NCBI RefSeq assembly: GCF_000708265.2
Contig: NZ_JCKI01000007.1
Location: 186,001 to 250,000 of the forward strand
Source: Pedobacter sp. R20-19
GTDB taxonomy: Bacteria > Bacteroidota > Bacteroidia > Sphingobacteriales > Sphingobacteriaceae
Length of the DNA stretch: 64,000 bases
Reading direction: 5' to 3'
Position 1 is the stretch's first letter; each line of letters begins with the position of its first letter. Below, piece after piece: positions 34,914 to 43,042 of the stretch. Below the pieces are notes generated by a model. The model did no database searches, had not been told where the DNA came from, and saw only the letters and a program-made list of their open reading frames with translations. The translations under genes and the position numbers were made by a program.

Positions 34914-34984
34914 TTACGATTTTAAAATTACGATTTACGATTTTTGAACTACGAAATCGTAATTCATCAATCTAAAATCTAAAA
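34914..34984. repeat. Heptad repeats, TTACGAT and TCTAAAA types
   Basis: TTACGAT at 34914, 34928 and 34935 with TTTAAAA at 34921 in the same 7-nt phase. An inverted ATCGTAA follows at about 34956. TCTAAAA occurs at 34971 and 34978, and the latter contains the stop codon of the M20 gene. Confidence 0.7.
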
Positions 34985-36046
34985 TAGGATAACTGGTTTC
35001 AGCATATTTACATATCCTTCCACACCTTCTGCAACCTCGCGTACATATAAGAACTCATCAGCCATGTGCGAGCGGCCAGAAAAACCTGGTCCACATTTTA
35101 CGGAAGGAATATCCAACAAAGCTTGATCGGATGTAGTTGGAGAGCCATAAGTGGTTTTTCCCAATGCTACTCCGGCCTGAACAACCGGATGGTTCTTATC
35201 TATGGATGATGGTTTCAACCTAATGGAACGTGGGGTTACCTCACAATCTACATTTGCCCGGATGATTTCCAGAACTTCTTCGTTTGTATATGCATCAGTT
35301 ACCCGAACATCTACAGTAAAAGTACAATTTGCCGGAACCACATTATGCTGTGAACCTGCATTGATAATCGTAACTGTCATTTTCAGCGGACCAAAAACTT
35401 CAGAGACTTTCGGGAACTGATAATTCCTGAACCATTCAATGTCTTTCAAAGCTTTGTAAATGGCATTTTCGCCTTCTTCACGTGCCGCATGACCAGCCTT
35501 ACCATGAGACACACAATCCAATACCAATAATCCACGTTCAGCAATGGCCAAATTCATTTCTGTCGGTTCACCTACAATTCCGAATTCCAGCTCACCTAAA
35601 TCGGGCAGAACCAATTCTAATCCATTGTTACCAGAAATTTCTTCTTCTGCCGTTGCAGCCAGACAGATGTTATATTTTAAATTTTCTTGTTCGTAATAAT
35701 ACAAAAATGCACCAATTAGTGAAACCAGACAACCACCAGCATCATTACTGCCCAAACCAAACAATTTATCTCCTTCAATGGCTGCATCATATGGGTCGCG
35801 GGTGTAACCTGAATTTGGCTTTACCGTATCATGATGTGAATTTAGAAGCAATGTTGGCTTAGCCGCATCAAAATGTTTGTTGTAAGTCCAAACGTTATTC
35901 ATTTTACGCTGGATCTTAACCCCTCTCTCCTCCAAAAACTGCGCAATTAAATTCGCCGTCCGGTCTTCTTCTTTGCTAAAAGACTGGATACGAATCAACT
36001 GCCGCAATAAGTCCAGGCTTTCTTTTTGTATATTTTCTAGTAACAT
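34979..36046 (-). CDS. M20-family deacylase, ArgE-like
   Basis: The 355-residue zinc hydrolase has LNSHHDTVKP, GSNDAGG, ATAEEEISG and GEPTEMNL, which carry the metal ligands and the general base Glu of the M20 family. In an operon with argF', argB, argC, argD and proC it is the natural candidate to remove the acyl group (acetyl or succinyl) from acyl-citrulline, after carbamoylation by ArgF'. That assignment is inference from context. A GTATCAA heptad array lies directly upstream. Confidence 0.85.
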   Translation of the reverse strand: MLLENIQKESLDLLRQLIRIQSFSKEEDRTANLIAQFLEERGVKIQRKMNNVWTYNKHFDAAKPTLLLNSHHDTVKPNSGYTRDPYDAAIEGDKLFGLGSNDAGGCLVSLIGAFLYYYEQENLKYNICLAATAEEEISGNNGLELVLPDLGELEFGIVGEPTEMNLAIAERGLLVLDCVSHGKAGHAAREEGENAIYKALKDIEWFRNYQFPKVSEVFGPLKMTVTIINAGSQHNVVPANCTFTVDVRVTDAYTNEEVLEIIRANVDCEVTPRSIRLKPSSIDKNHPVVQAGVALGKTTYGSPTTSDQALLDIPSVKCGPGFSGRSHMADEFLYVREVAEGVEGYVNMLKPVILF

Positions 36047-36047
36047 A

Positions 36048-36075
36048 GTATCAAGTAATTGGTAATAAGTATCAA
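36048..36075. repeat. Heptad repeat array, GTATCAA type
   Basis: GTATCAA, GTAATTG, GTAATAA, GTATCAA in one 7-nt phase. GTATCAA is the reverse complement of the TTGATAC unit at 2332. Like that array it is directly 5' of a gene. Confidence 0.7.
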
Positions 36076-36108
36076 GATAAATTTCATCTTGATTTGCTAC
36101 TTTTATTT

Positions 36109-36143
36109 GCTTTAAGCTTTAGTCTTTCTGCTTTTAGCTTTCT
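36109..36143. repeat. Heptad repeat array, GCTTTNN type, covering the proC stop codon
   Basis: Units GCTTTAA, GCTTTAG, TCTTTCT, GCTTTTA, GCTTTCT at 36109, 36116, 36123, 36130 and 36137. The proC stop codon lies at 36134-36136 inside the array. Confidence 0.75.
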
Positions 36144-36946
36144 TTGGTATACAAATTTCCTGCTTTTAAAGCTGAAAGTTTAATTCCTTTTATGAGTGAT
36201 GAGCTAAAACCATTGTGTTCCATTTCGTTTAAACCGGCAATGGTACAACCTTTTGGCGAAGTTACTTTATCTATTTCTGATTCCGGGTGTGTACCATGCA
36301 ATAAAAGTAAATCGGCTGCTCCCTTTGCCGTTTGAACAGCCATTTTAAGTGCTTCATCGGCATGAAAACCAATTTCAACACCGCCCTGTGATGCTGCCCG
36401 GATTGCCCTTAGAAAGAATGCGATGCCGCATGCACAAAGTGCTGTAGCGGAAGTCATTAAATCTTCGTTTATTTTAACTACCGAACCTACCGTTTCGAAC
36501 ATTTTGGTCACATCCGCAATATTTTCTGCTGAGGCATTATCGCTGGCCATGCAAGTCATAGATTGTCCGATGGCGATTGCAGTGTTTGGCATTACCCGGA
36601 TTACCTCTACATCTTCTCCTAATTTTTCTCGAACGGCAGCGCAGCTGACACCAGAAATCACCGAAATAACCAGGTGTTTAGCCGGAACAATAGAAGTCTG
36701 AATTTCATCCAAAACTGTATTTAATTGTTGTGGCAATACGGCAAGGATTACAACATCAGCTTTGGCAACCGCTTCTTTATTATTGTTGCTCACTACAAAT
36801 CCAGCATCGGCGAAAGGTTTTAAATGATCGATATTTCTCCGGGTAAGCGTGATGTCGATGGCTTTGGCAAAATCGGCTTTCACCAGGCCTTTCGCTAAAG
36901 ATAAACCGATATTTCCGCTTCCAATGATGGCTATTTTTTTATTCAT
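36134..36946 (-). CDS. proC: Pyrroline-5-carboxylate reductase
   Basis: ProC makes proline from pyrroline-5-carboxylate with NAD(P)H. The 270-residue protein starts KKIAIIGSGNIGLSLAKGL (Rossmann glycine loop). It has VIRVMPNTAIAIG and the C-terminal TSPKGCTIAGLNEME, the family signature. Its place inside the arginine operon links proline and arginine synthesis, which share glutamate semialdehyde chemistry. The last residues are encoded by a heptad array. Confidence 0.93.
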   Translation of the reverse strand: MNKKIAIIGSGNIGLSLAKGLVKADFAKAIDITLTRRNIDHLKPFADAGFVVSNNNKEAVAKADVVILAVLPQQLNTVLDEIQTSIVPAKHLVISVISGVSCAAVREKLGEDVEVIRVMPNTAIAIGQSMTCMASDNASAENIADVTKMFETVGSVVKINEDLMTSATALCACGIAFFLRAIRAASQGGVEIGFHADEALKMAVQTAKGAADLLLLHGTHPESEIDKVTSPKGCTIAGLNEMEHNGFSSSLIKGIKLSALKAGNLYTKES

Positions 36947-37063
36947 TTGATTACACAGATTTTAGTGATTTCACCGATTTTAATCAATTAATATTTATTT
37001 GAAAAGCAGTTTCAGTAATACTATTAATGTTAGTCCTGCTATTCACTGCAATCTTTTTTAAAC

Positions 37064-37203
37064 TCATTGTCATGCTGAGGCGCGAGGCAATCTTAGGCTG
37101 CATTATTACATTATAACTAACACCCCGCCCTGCGGGCACCCCTCTAAAAGAGGGGAATTGCAAAACGCTTAAGCGCAATGACAAGTCCCCTTTAGGGGAT
37201 TTA
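37064..37203. repeat. Composite palindromic element reaching the argB stop codon
   Basis: The outer ends CATTGTCATGC and GCGCAATGACAAG resemble the CGTCATTGCGA family. Nested inside are CCCGC-CCT-GCGGG and a perfect CCCCTCT-AAA-AGAGGGG hairpin (37139-37155). Right of it, TCCCCTTTAGGGGA continues into TTAGGGG, which supplies the argB stop and its last Pro and Asn codons. Confidence 0.65.
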
Positions 37204-37995
37204 GGGGTTCATCTTCGTTCCAAAAGTTCCATCAGCTAGTTCTGCCAATTCATCGGCTTTACCGATATAAACAGCTGAAACACCTTTTTTAATCGCTTCA
37301 AATGCATTATGCAATTTTGGGATCATTCCGCCCTGCACTGTTCCATCAGCTTTTAAACCTTCAAATTCATCTGCTTTGATTTCTCGAACTACAGAATCAT
37401 CATCGTTCACATCTTTCAGCACTCCTTTTTTCTCAAAGCAATATACCAAACGTGTTTCATATAAAGCAGACATGGCTACAGCAACTGATGATGCAATGGT
37501 GTCGGCATTGGTATTTAACAGCTGGGTTTCTCCATCATGTGTAATGGCACACAAAACAGGAACTAATCCGGCTTGCAATAATTTATTTAAGGTTTCGGCA
37601 GAAACAGATTCTTCATCCAAATCACCTACAAAACCATAATCGATCTCTTTTACAGGACGTTTTTTTGCCTGAATGATATTTCCATCTGCACCGGTTAAAC
37701 CAATGGCATTGCTGCCCTTGGCTTGCAACTGGGCAACCATATTTTTATTAATTAACCCTGCATAAACCATGGTGACGATTCGCAAGGTTTCAATATCTGT
37801 AATTCGGCGGCCATCCACCATTTTCGCTTCGATGCCTAAGCTTTCACCCAGTTCTGTTGCGATTTTACCACCACCATGAACCAATATTTTATCGCCAGGC
37901 AAAGCTGTAAAATCCAGCAAAAACTGATGTAAGTTTGCTGAGTTATCGATTACGTTTCCACCAATTTTGATGATGGTAAGTTGCTTATTGTTCAT
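37201..37995 (-). CDS. argB: Acetylglutamate kinase
   Basis: ArgB phosphorylates N-acetyl- (or N-succinyl-) glutamate. The 264-residue protein has the family KIGGNVID (Lys of the amino acid kinase fold), LVHGGGKIA and TNADTIASSVA. Length is normal. The end of the DUF1016 gene overlaps its start by 11 nt. The final residues MNP come from a palindromic element that overlaps the 3' end. Confidence 0.93.
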   Translation of the reverse strand: MNNKQLTIIKIGGNVIDNSANLHQFLLDFTALPGDKILVHGGGKIATELGESLGIEAKMVDGRRITDIETLRIVTMVYAGLINKNMVAQLQAKGSNAIGLTGADGNIIQAKKRPVKEIDYGFVGDLDEESVSAETLNKLLQAGLVPVLCAITHDGETQLLNTNADTIASSVAVAMSALYETRLVYCFEKKGVLKDVNDDDSVVREIKADEFEGLKADGTVQGGMIPKLHNAFEAIKKGVSAVYIGKADELAELADGTFGTKMNP

Positions 37996-39037
37996 TTCTA
38001 TAAAAAATTTCAGAAAGTTGATGCAATTTTTCTGCGAGCAGTTTTTTGTCTATCAACTTGGTTTCATAATCGGCAATTAGTGCCGGTGATACATTTCTGG
38101 ATAGTGCATATTCTACCACTTCTTCATCCTTGCCTTTACATAATAAAACACCAATACTTGGATTTTCATGTGGCCTTTTTACATCACGATCCAAGGCTTC
38201 AAGATAAAAATTTAGCTTACCTAAAAATTCCGGTTGAAATTCTTCAATTTTAAGCTCAAATAAAACCATGCATTGTAAATCACGATGGTAAAATAATAAA
38301 TCGGTATAATAGTCTTTATTCCCTACCTGCAAACGGTATTCACTCCCCATATAAGTAAACCCTTTACCCATTTCTAAAATGAAATTTTGAAGATTTTTAA
38401 TCAGCGCTTGCTGCAAATCACTTTCAGAATGAATTTCTGGTAGGGCTAAAAATTCAAAAATATAAGGATCTTTAAAAATGCCTGCAGGTAATTTTGAAGT
38501 AACTGCCGTACTAAATTTATTGCCAAGCATTGTTCGTTCAAAAGTAGCTGAATTTAACTGGCGTTCGAGTTCTCGGGTAGATAATTTATCTTTTATACTC
38601 TGATAAAGGTAAAATAGTTTTTCTTCGCTTGTTTTTGTTTTAGCCAAAATTAGTAAATGGTTTGTCCAACTAATTTGTGTCAGCAGTGCTGACACAAATT
38701 TATATCGCTCATTTACAGCATCTTGAAATTGTGTCATCAGTGGTGACACAATTTCCGAATCGCTATAAACTTCATAAAATTGTTTCATTCTATAAAGTCC
38801 GCGGCGATTAAATCCTTTTAAAAGGGGTTGCCTTTCAGCAATATAATCTGCTAAATCGTTTACCGTTCCATCTCCCCAATTTCCCGCTAAAACTTTTTCT
38901 GAAACAATTTTTCCAATATTAAAATACAACATCACCAATTCGGCATTTGCCTTACTGTAAACCCGATTCCGGGCATCGTTGATCATGATGATCACTTGCT
39001 CGAAATCGGATAAAGTATTTTTAATTGGGTTAATCAT
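37985..39037 (-). CDS. YhcG-family (DUF1016) PDDEXK nuclease
   Basis: The 350-residue protein has an N-terminal DUF1016 helical domain (about 10-180, with LYFNIGKIVSEKV and FNRRGLYRMKQFY) and a C-terminal PDDEXK nuclease domain. In the latter, YYTDLLFYHRDLQCMVLFEL and KIEEFQPE carry the D-(x)n-E-x-K core at about 248-267. YhcG-type proteins are linked to DNA processing, restriction-like defence or resolution of recombination structures, but the role is not settled. It interrupts the arginine operon between argB and argF' and overlaps argB. Two palindromes lie in its coding sequence (38672-38754). Confidence 0.85.
   Translation of the reverse strand: MINPIKNTLSDFEQVIIMINDARNRVYSKANAELVMLYFNIGKIVSEKVLAGNWGDGTVNDLADYIAERQPLLKGFNRRGLYRMKQFYEVYSDSEIVSPLMTQFQDAVNERYKFVSALLTQISWTNHLLILAKTKTSEEKLFYLYQSIKDKLSTRELERQLNSATFERTMLGNKFSTAVTSKLPAGIFKDPYIFEFLALPEIHSESDLQQALIKNLQNFILEMGKGFTYMGSEYRLQVGNKDYYTDLLFYHRDLQCMVLFELKIEEFQPEFLGKLNFYLEALDRDVKRPHENPSIGVLLCKGKDEEVVEYALSRNVSPALIADYETKLIDKKLLAEKLHQLSEIFYRNEQ
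38672..38754. repeat. Two related 29-bp palindromes inside the DUF1016 coding sequence
   Basis: Palindrome one (38672-38700) has perfect 14-bp arms AATTTGTGTCAGCA / TGCTGACACAAATT around a G. Palindrome two (38726-38754) has arms AAATTGTGTCATCA / TGGTGACACAATTT with one mismatch. They start 54 nt (18 codons) apart and encode VSALLTQ and VSPLMTQ. Confidence 0.8.
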
Positions 39038-39092
39038 ATATAAAAATTGTATTTAATGATCGTATTGTATCAACACGAACCAAGGCATTTTG

Positions 39093-40067
39093 CTATTTCA
39101 ATTCTTCTAGCATGGCTTTGATTACGGCTTGTGCTGCCCATAAACGATTGCCCGCCTCATGGATGACCAATGAATTTGGTCCATCTAATATTTCAGAAGA
39201 TAATTCCAGATCTCTGCGAACCGGTAAACAATGCATTACTTTCGCATCATTAGTGAATTTTAACTTTTCATTGTCCATCATCCAGCCTTCAGGATAATTT
39301 AATACTTTACCATATTCCTGATAACTACTCCAGTTTTTCACATATACATAATCAGCTCCAGCCAATGCCTCCTCAATATTATACTGAATATCGGCACCGT
39401 TAGTAAAATCTACTGAAAGTTCATAGCCTTCAGGTTGAGCAATGGTAAAATCAATCATTCCTTCCTCCTGTGCTTTACACATCCATTCGGCAAATGAGTT
39501 TGGAACAGCTTGTGGCAATGCTTTTACATGAGGTGCCCAGGCCAAAACCACCTTTGGTTTGTGTCCATCTAATTTCTTCGTCCAGGTCTCGTGAATGGTA
39601 ATGATATCAGCAAAGCTCTGTAAAGGATGGCGTGTTGCACTTTCTAAACTAACTACCGGAACAGCACAATATTTAACAAATTTATTGAAGAAATCTTCAC
39701 TGTAATCTTCCTCACGGTTGTCCAACTTTGGAAAAGAACGCAATCCTAAAATATCGCAATATTGCCCCATAACGGCGGCGGCTTCACGAATATGCTCAAC
39801 AGTTGAGCCATTCATGACTACACCATCCTGTGTTTCTAATGCCCAACCTTCTTTATCCATATTCATCACCATCACATTCATCCCTAAATTTAAAGCAGCC
39901 TTTTGGGTACTTAAACGAGTACGCAGACTTGGGTTCATGAATACCAATCCAAGGGTTTTGTTTTTACCTAAATCCTGGTGCGCATATGGATTCGCCTTTA
40001 ATTCAAGCGCATCTTCTACAAATTGTTTGATGCTTGGAACATCGTGTACGGAAGTGAAAAGTTTCAT
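39093..40067 (-). CDS. argF': N-acyl-ornithine carbamoyltransferase (ArgF')
   Basis: The 324-residue transcarbamylase has FMNPSLRTRLST where OTCases have the STRTR carbamoyl-phosphate loop. It also has ATRHPLQSFAD and MHCLPVRRD. These are features of the acetyl/succinyl-ornithine class (Xanthomonas AOTCase, Bacteroides SOTCase), so arginine is made through acyl-citrulline. The residue reported to decide acetyl versus succinyl (Pro90 or Glu92 in the studied enzymes) seems to be Val90 here (GSTVEHI). Which acyl group is used is left open. Confidence 0.88.
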   Translation of the reverse strand: MKLFTSVHDVPSIKQFVEDALELKANPYAHQDLGKNKTLGLVFMNPSLRTRLSTQKAALNLGMNVMVMNMDKEGWALETQDGVVMNGSTVEHIREAAAVMGQYCDILGLRSFPKLDNREEDYSEDFFNKFVKYCAVPVVSLESATRHPLQSFADIITIHETWTKKLDGHKPKVVLAWAPHVKALPQAVPNSFAEWMCKAQEEGMIDFTIAQPEGYELSVDFTNGADIQYNIEEALAGADYVYVKNWSSYQEYGKVLNYPEGWMMDNEKLKFTNDAKVMHCLPVRRDLELSSEILDGPNSLVIHEAGNRLWAAQAVIKAMLEELK

Positions 40068-40076
40068 TTTGTTGAG

Positions 40077-40104
40077 CTTAAAGGTTAAAGCGTAAGGATA
40101 AAAG
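40077..40104. repeat. Heptad repeat array, NNTAAAG type, upstream of argF'
   Basis: Units CTTAAAG, GTTAAAG, CGTAAGG, ATAAAAG at 40077, 40084, 40091 and 40098, in one 7-nt phase, 10 nt from the argF' start. Confidence 0.7.
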
Positions 40105-40148
40105 CTTTTGCCAAATGCAAAAAACTAATTGCCAAATCTTTAACTAAA

Positions 40149-40505
40149 TTATTTTCTTAATCGCTTCAGCAAGCCTATCAGCATTGCTTTAACTTCATTA
40201 GTTTTATTATTTATTTCCTGATGCTTTTCTTCATTCAAGTATCTCAAATCTTTTGCAAGCAGGCAAGCGTATTCAGCATCATGGCAAGAACCTAATGCCA
40301 TATCCAAAAATCTTGCGAAATCCATATCTGAATTTCTTCCAGCGCCTTCCGCAATATTTAAAGGAACTGAATATGCAGCCCTTTTTACCTGGCTATACAA
40401 ATCATACTTTTCTGACAGCGGAAATAATGGAAGTACATCTGAATAAACAAATAGTACCATCAAATGCGCTTTTTTCCAAACTTCCAATTTTTGATAATCT
40501 CTCAT
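40149..40505 (-). CDS. Four-helix-bundle protein of the 23S rRNA intervening-sequence family
   Basis: The 118-residue all-helical protein begins YQKLEVWKKAH and has PLNIAEGAGR and FARFLDMALGS, the hallmarks of the four-helix-bundle family. Members were first found in intervening sequences of 23S rRNA genes. The function is unknown. It lies between argD and argF' with about 80-135 bases on each side, with no visible link to arginine synthesis. Like the DUF1016 gene it appears to be an insertion into the operon. Confidence 0.85.
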   Translation of the reverse strand: MRDYQKLEVWKKAHLMVLFVYSDVLPLFPLSEKYDLYSQVKRAAYSVPLNIAEGAGRNSDMDFARFLDMALGSCHDAEYACLLAKDLRYLNEEKHQEINNKTNEVKAMLIGLLKRLRK

Positions 40506-40610
40506 TTTCGTTTAAGCTTAATCGTTAAGCAGAAAGACCAAAGTTCCTCCAATTGAAAATAGGGATTCTTTAAAATTAGTTTTTTGTCATCATATAAGCT
40601 AATCGCAGTC

Positions 40611-40638
40611 TGCTTTCAGCTTTAATCTTTTAGCTTTC
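40611..40638. repeat. Heptad repeat array, NNCTTTN type, at the argD 3' end
   Basis: Units TGCTTTC, AGCTTTA, ATCTTTT, AGCTTTC at 40611, 40618, 40625 and 40632. It stops 2 nt before the argD stop codon. Confidence 0.75.
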
Positions 40639-40640
40639 CG

Positions 40641-41771
40641 CTAATAAACAAGTTTACCAAATGCCTCCAAAAATTCATCAGCATGTGCCTTTGTTAAATT
40701 CAAGGCTGGCAATAAGCGGATCACATTCGGTTTTGCTTCGCCAGTGAAAATATGGTAAGTGAATAATAACTCTTTTTTAACGTGAGCAAGCTCCGCTGGC
40801 AATTCAATACCAATCATTAATCCACGACCGCGAACTTCAACTACCTGTTCAAATTTTTTCAATTCTGTAATTAAGTAATTTCCGATTTCTTCAGCATTTT
40901 TCATGAGATTATCTTGCTCCATTATCTCTAAAACAGCCAATGCTGCAGCACAGGCCAAATGATTACCACCGAAAGTAGTACCTAATTCGCCATGCCAAGG
41001 CTTAAATTTAGGTGCAATTGAAATTCCAGCTATTGGAAATCCATTACCCATTCCTTTGGCCATGGTGTAAACATCAGCTTCAACACCTGCATAATCATGC
41101 GAGTAGAATAAACCTGTACGACCATAACCGCACTGAACGGAATCAGCAATGTAAACCGAATTGTATTCATCGCACAGTGTTCGGATTTTCTGCAAGAAAC
41201 TTTTTGAAGCTTCTTTAATTCCACCCACACCTTGAATACCTTCAATAATTACCGCTGAAATGTCATTGCCTTGCGCTTTGAAAGTTTCTTCTAAAGCAAC
41301 CTCATTGTTAAAAGGTAAAAAGATTACGTTTTCGGTCTGGTTAACCGGCGCTACAATTTTTGGATTATCGGTTACCGCAACAGCCAATGATGTACGCCCG
41401 TGGAAAGCACCCGTGAAAGCGATTACTTTCTTTCTGCCATTGTAAAATGAGGCCAATTTTAGCGCATTCTCATTGGCTTCTGCTCCTGAGTTCACCAAAA
41501 ACAACTGGTAATCTTTCTTCCCAGAAACCTGACCTAATTTCTCGGCCAACTGTACTTGCAGAGGAATTTTAACTGAATTAGAGTAAAAACCAACTTTATT
41601 TAACTGCTCAGTTAAGCGATTAACATAATGCGGATGGGTGTGACCAATGGAAATCACGGCATGGCCACCATATAAATCTAAATATTTTTGTTCGTTAGCA
41701 TCCCAAACATTGCTGCCTGATGCTTTAGTAATTTCTATATCGTTAAGAGGATAAACGTCGAATAAGTTCAT
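40641..41771 (-). CDS. argD: Acetylornithine (or succinylornithine) aminotransferase
   Basis: A class III PLP aminotransferase of 376 residues. NSGAEANENALKLA, SVQCGYGRTG, TMAKGMGNGFPI (the PLP Lys) and GTTFGGNHLACAAA are all conserved. It transfers the amino group to N-acyl-glutamate semialdehyde. It sits downstream of argC on the same strand, with about 160 bases of heptad-rich sequence between them. Length is slightly short but complete. Confidence 0.93.
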   Translation of the reverse strand: MNLFDVYPLNDIEITKASGSNVWDANEQKYLDLYGGHAVISIGHTHPHYVNRLTEQLNKVGFYSNSVKIPLQVQLAEKLGQVSGKKDYQLFLVNSGAEANENALKLASFYNGRKKVIAFTGAFHGRTSLAVAVTDNPKIVAPVNQTENVIFLPFNNEVALEETFKAQGNDISAVIIEGIQGVGGIKEASKSFLQKIRTLCDEYNSVYIADSVQCGYGRTGLFYSHDYAGVEADVYTMAKGMGNGFPIAGISIAPKFKPWHGELGTTFGGNHLACAAALAVLEIMEQDNLMKNAEEIGNYLITELKKFEQVVEVRGRGLMIGIELPAELAHVKKELLFTYHIFTGEAKPNVIRLLPALNLTKAHADEFLEAFGKLVY

Positions 41772-41781
41772 TTTTTTTGAG

Positions 41782-41928
41782 CTTAAAGACTAAAGCTAAA
41801 GGCTTAAAGCTTCCTGCGAATTTCATTCTGGTCGCTATCCTTGGGCTTTAGTCTAATTAAATATTAGTTGTTTCTTCAGGCGGTATGCTGTTTTGCTTTA
41901 GCTTTTGGGCTTTCCACTTTAAGCTTAA
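41782..41928. repeat. Two heptad arrays of the CTTAAAG / GCTTTNN type between argC and argD
   Basis: Array one: CTTAAAG, ACTAAAG, CTAAAGG, CTTAAAG (41782-41809). Array two, opposite orientation: TGCTTTA, GCTTTTG, GGCTTTC, CACTTTA, AGCTTAA (41894-41928). Together they form a long imperfect inverted repeat in the argC-argD spacer. Confidence 0.7.
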
Positions 41929-41929
41929 A

Positions 41930-42916
41930 TTAAAAATTGGCTGCCTTTAGTTTCAAACCTGCTGTTTCGTCTAAGCCAAACATTAGGTTCATATTCTGAA
42001 CCGCTTGTCCGCTGGCACCTTTTAAGAGGTTATCAATAATGCTGATGATAAATAATTTATCGCCGTGTTTCTCTACATGGACCAGCGCTTTATTGGTATT
42101 GACAACCTGTTTTAAATCGATATTTCGCCGGCTTACATGTGTGAAAGGATGGCTACTGTAATATTCTTCAAAAATGCTTTGTGCTTCTTCCAAAGTTAAA
42201 TCGCTTTCTAAATATATAGCAGCTAAAATACCTCTGGTAAATGCGCCACGTTGCGGAATAAAACTTAAACTATCTTTTAGTGATGGCTGCAACTGCAATA
42301 AACTTTCGCCAATCTCATTCAGGTGTTGATGCTCAAAAGCTTTATAGATAGAGAGATTATTATTTCTCCAGCTAAAGTGTGAAGTAGCATTTAAGCCTTG
42401 TCCGGCTCCTGTTGAACCAGTTGTCGCGTTAATGTGAACTTCACTTTTAATTAAACCTTTTGCAGCTAAAGGCAATAAACCTAATTGGATACAAGTAGCA
42501 AAACATCCTGGGTTTGCAATGTTGCTGGCAGATTTTATTGCTTCGCGATTTAACTCCGGCAGGCCATAGATAAACTTACGATTTTCGAACTCATCATTTG
42601 CAGTTAATCTAAAATCCTGAGATAAATCAATGATTTTAATACTTTCCTTGATGGGATTGGCTGCTAAAAACTTTTTTGCATCACCATGGCCAACACATAA
42701 AAACAATACGTCAATATCTTGCGGAATATCACTTACAAATTTTAGATCTGTATCTCCGATTAAATCAGTGTGTACATCAGAAACTAAGTTTCCGGCATTG
42801 CTGGTACTATTTACAAAAGCAATTTCAACATTAGGATGATTAACCAAAATACGAAGCATTTCACCACCTGTGTAACCCGCTCCGCCAATTATTCCTGCTT
42901 TAATTTTATCACTCAT
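41930..42916 (-). CDS. argC: N-acetyl-gamma-glutamyl-phosphate reductase
   Basis: ArgC reduces acyl-glutamyl phosphate to the semialdehyde. The 328-residue protein has the GGAGYTGGEMLRIL nucleotide-binding start and NPGCFATCIQLG with the catalytic Cys. The length of 328 is typical. The ATG at 42916 (MSDKIKAG) is preferred over 42931, since conservation begins there. A palindromic element and a heptad array separate it from argG. Confidence 0.93.
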   Translation of the reverse strand: MSDKIKAGIIGGAGYTGGEMLRILVNHPNVEIAFVNSTSNAGNLVSDVHTDLIGDTDLKFVSDIPQDIDVLFLCVGHGDAKKFLAANPIKESIKIIDLSQDFRLTANDEFENRKFIYGLPELNREAIKSASNIANPGCFATCIQLGLLPLAAKGLIKSEVHINATTGSTGAGQGLNATSHFSWRNNNLSIYKAFEHQHLNEIGESLLQLQPSLKDSLSFIPQRGAFTRGILAAIYLESDLTLEEAQSIFEEYYSSHPFTHVSRRNIDLKQVVNTNKALVHVEKHGDKLFIISIIDNLLKGASGQAVQNMNLMFGLDETAGLKLKAANF

Positions 42917-42962
42917 AATCTGTTCTATCAATATAGATGGATATGAAAATTAGATTTTAATA

Positions 42963-43027
42963 CTCCTTCGACAAGCTCAGGATGACAACACTTTGGGGAT
43001 TGCTTCGTCGTGCCTCCTCGCAATGAC
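42963..43027. repeat. Palindromic element, CGTCATTGCGA family
   Basis: The right end reads CTCGCAATGACG, the same terminal sequence as the element at 2684. The left end (TTCGACAAGCTCAGGATGAC) is of a different kind, so the element looks hybrid. Confidence 0.55.
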
Positions 43028-43042
43028 GAGATGCATAAAGGT

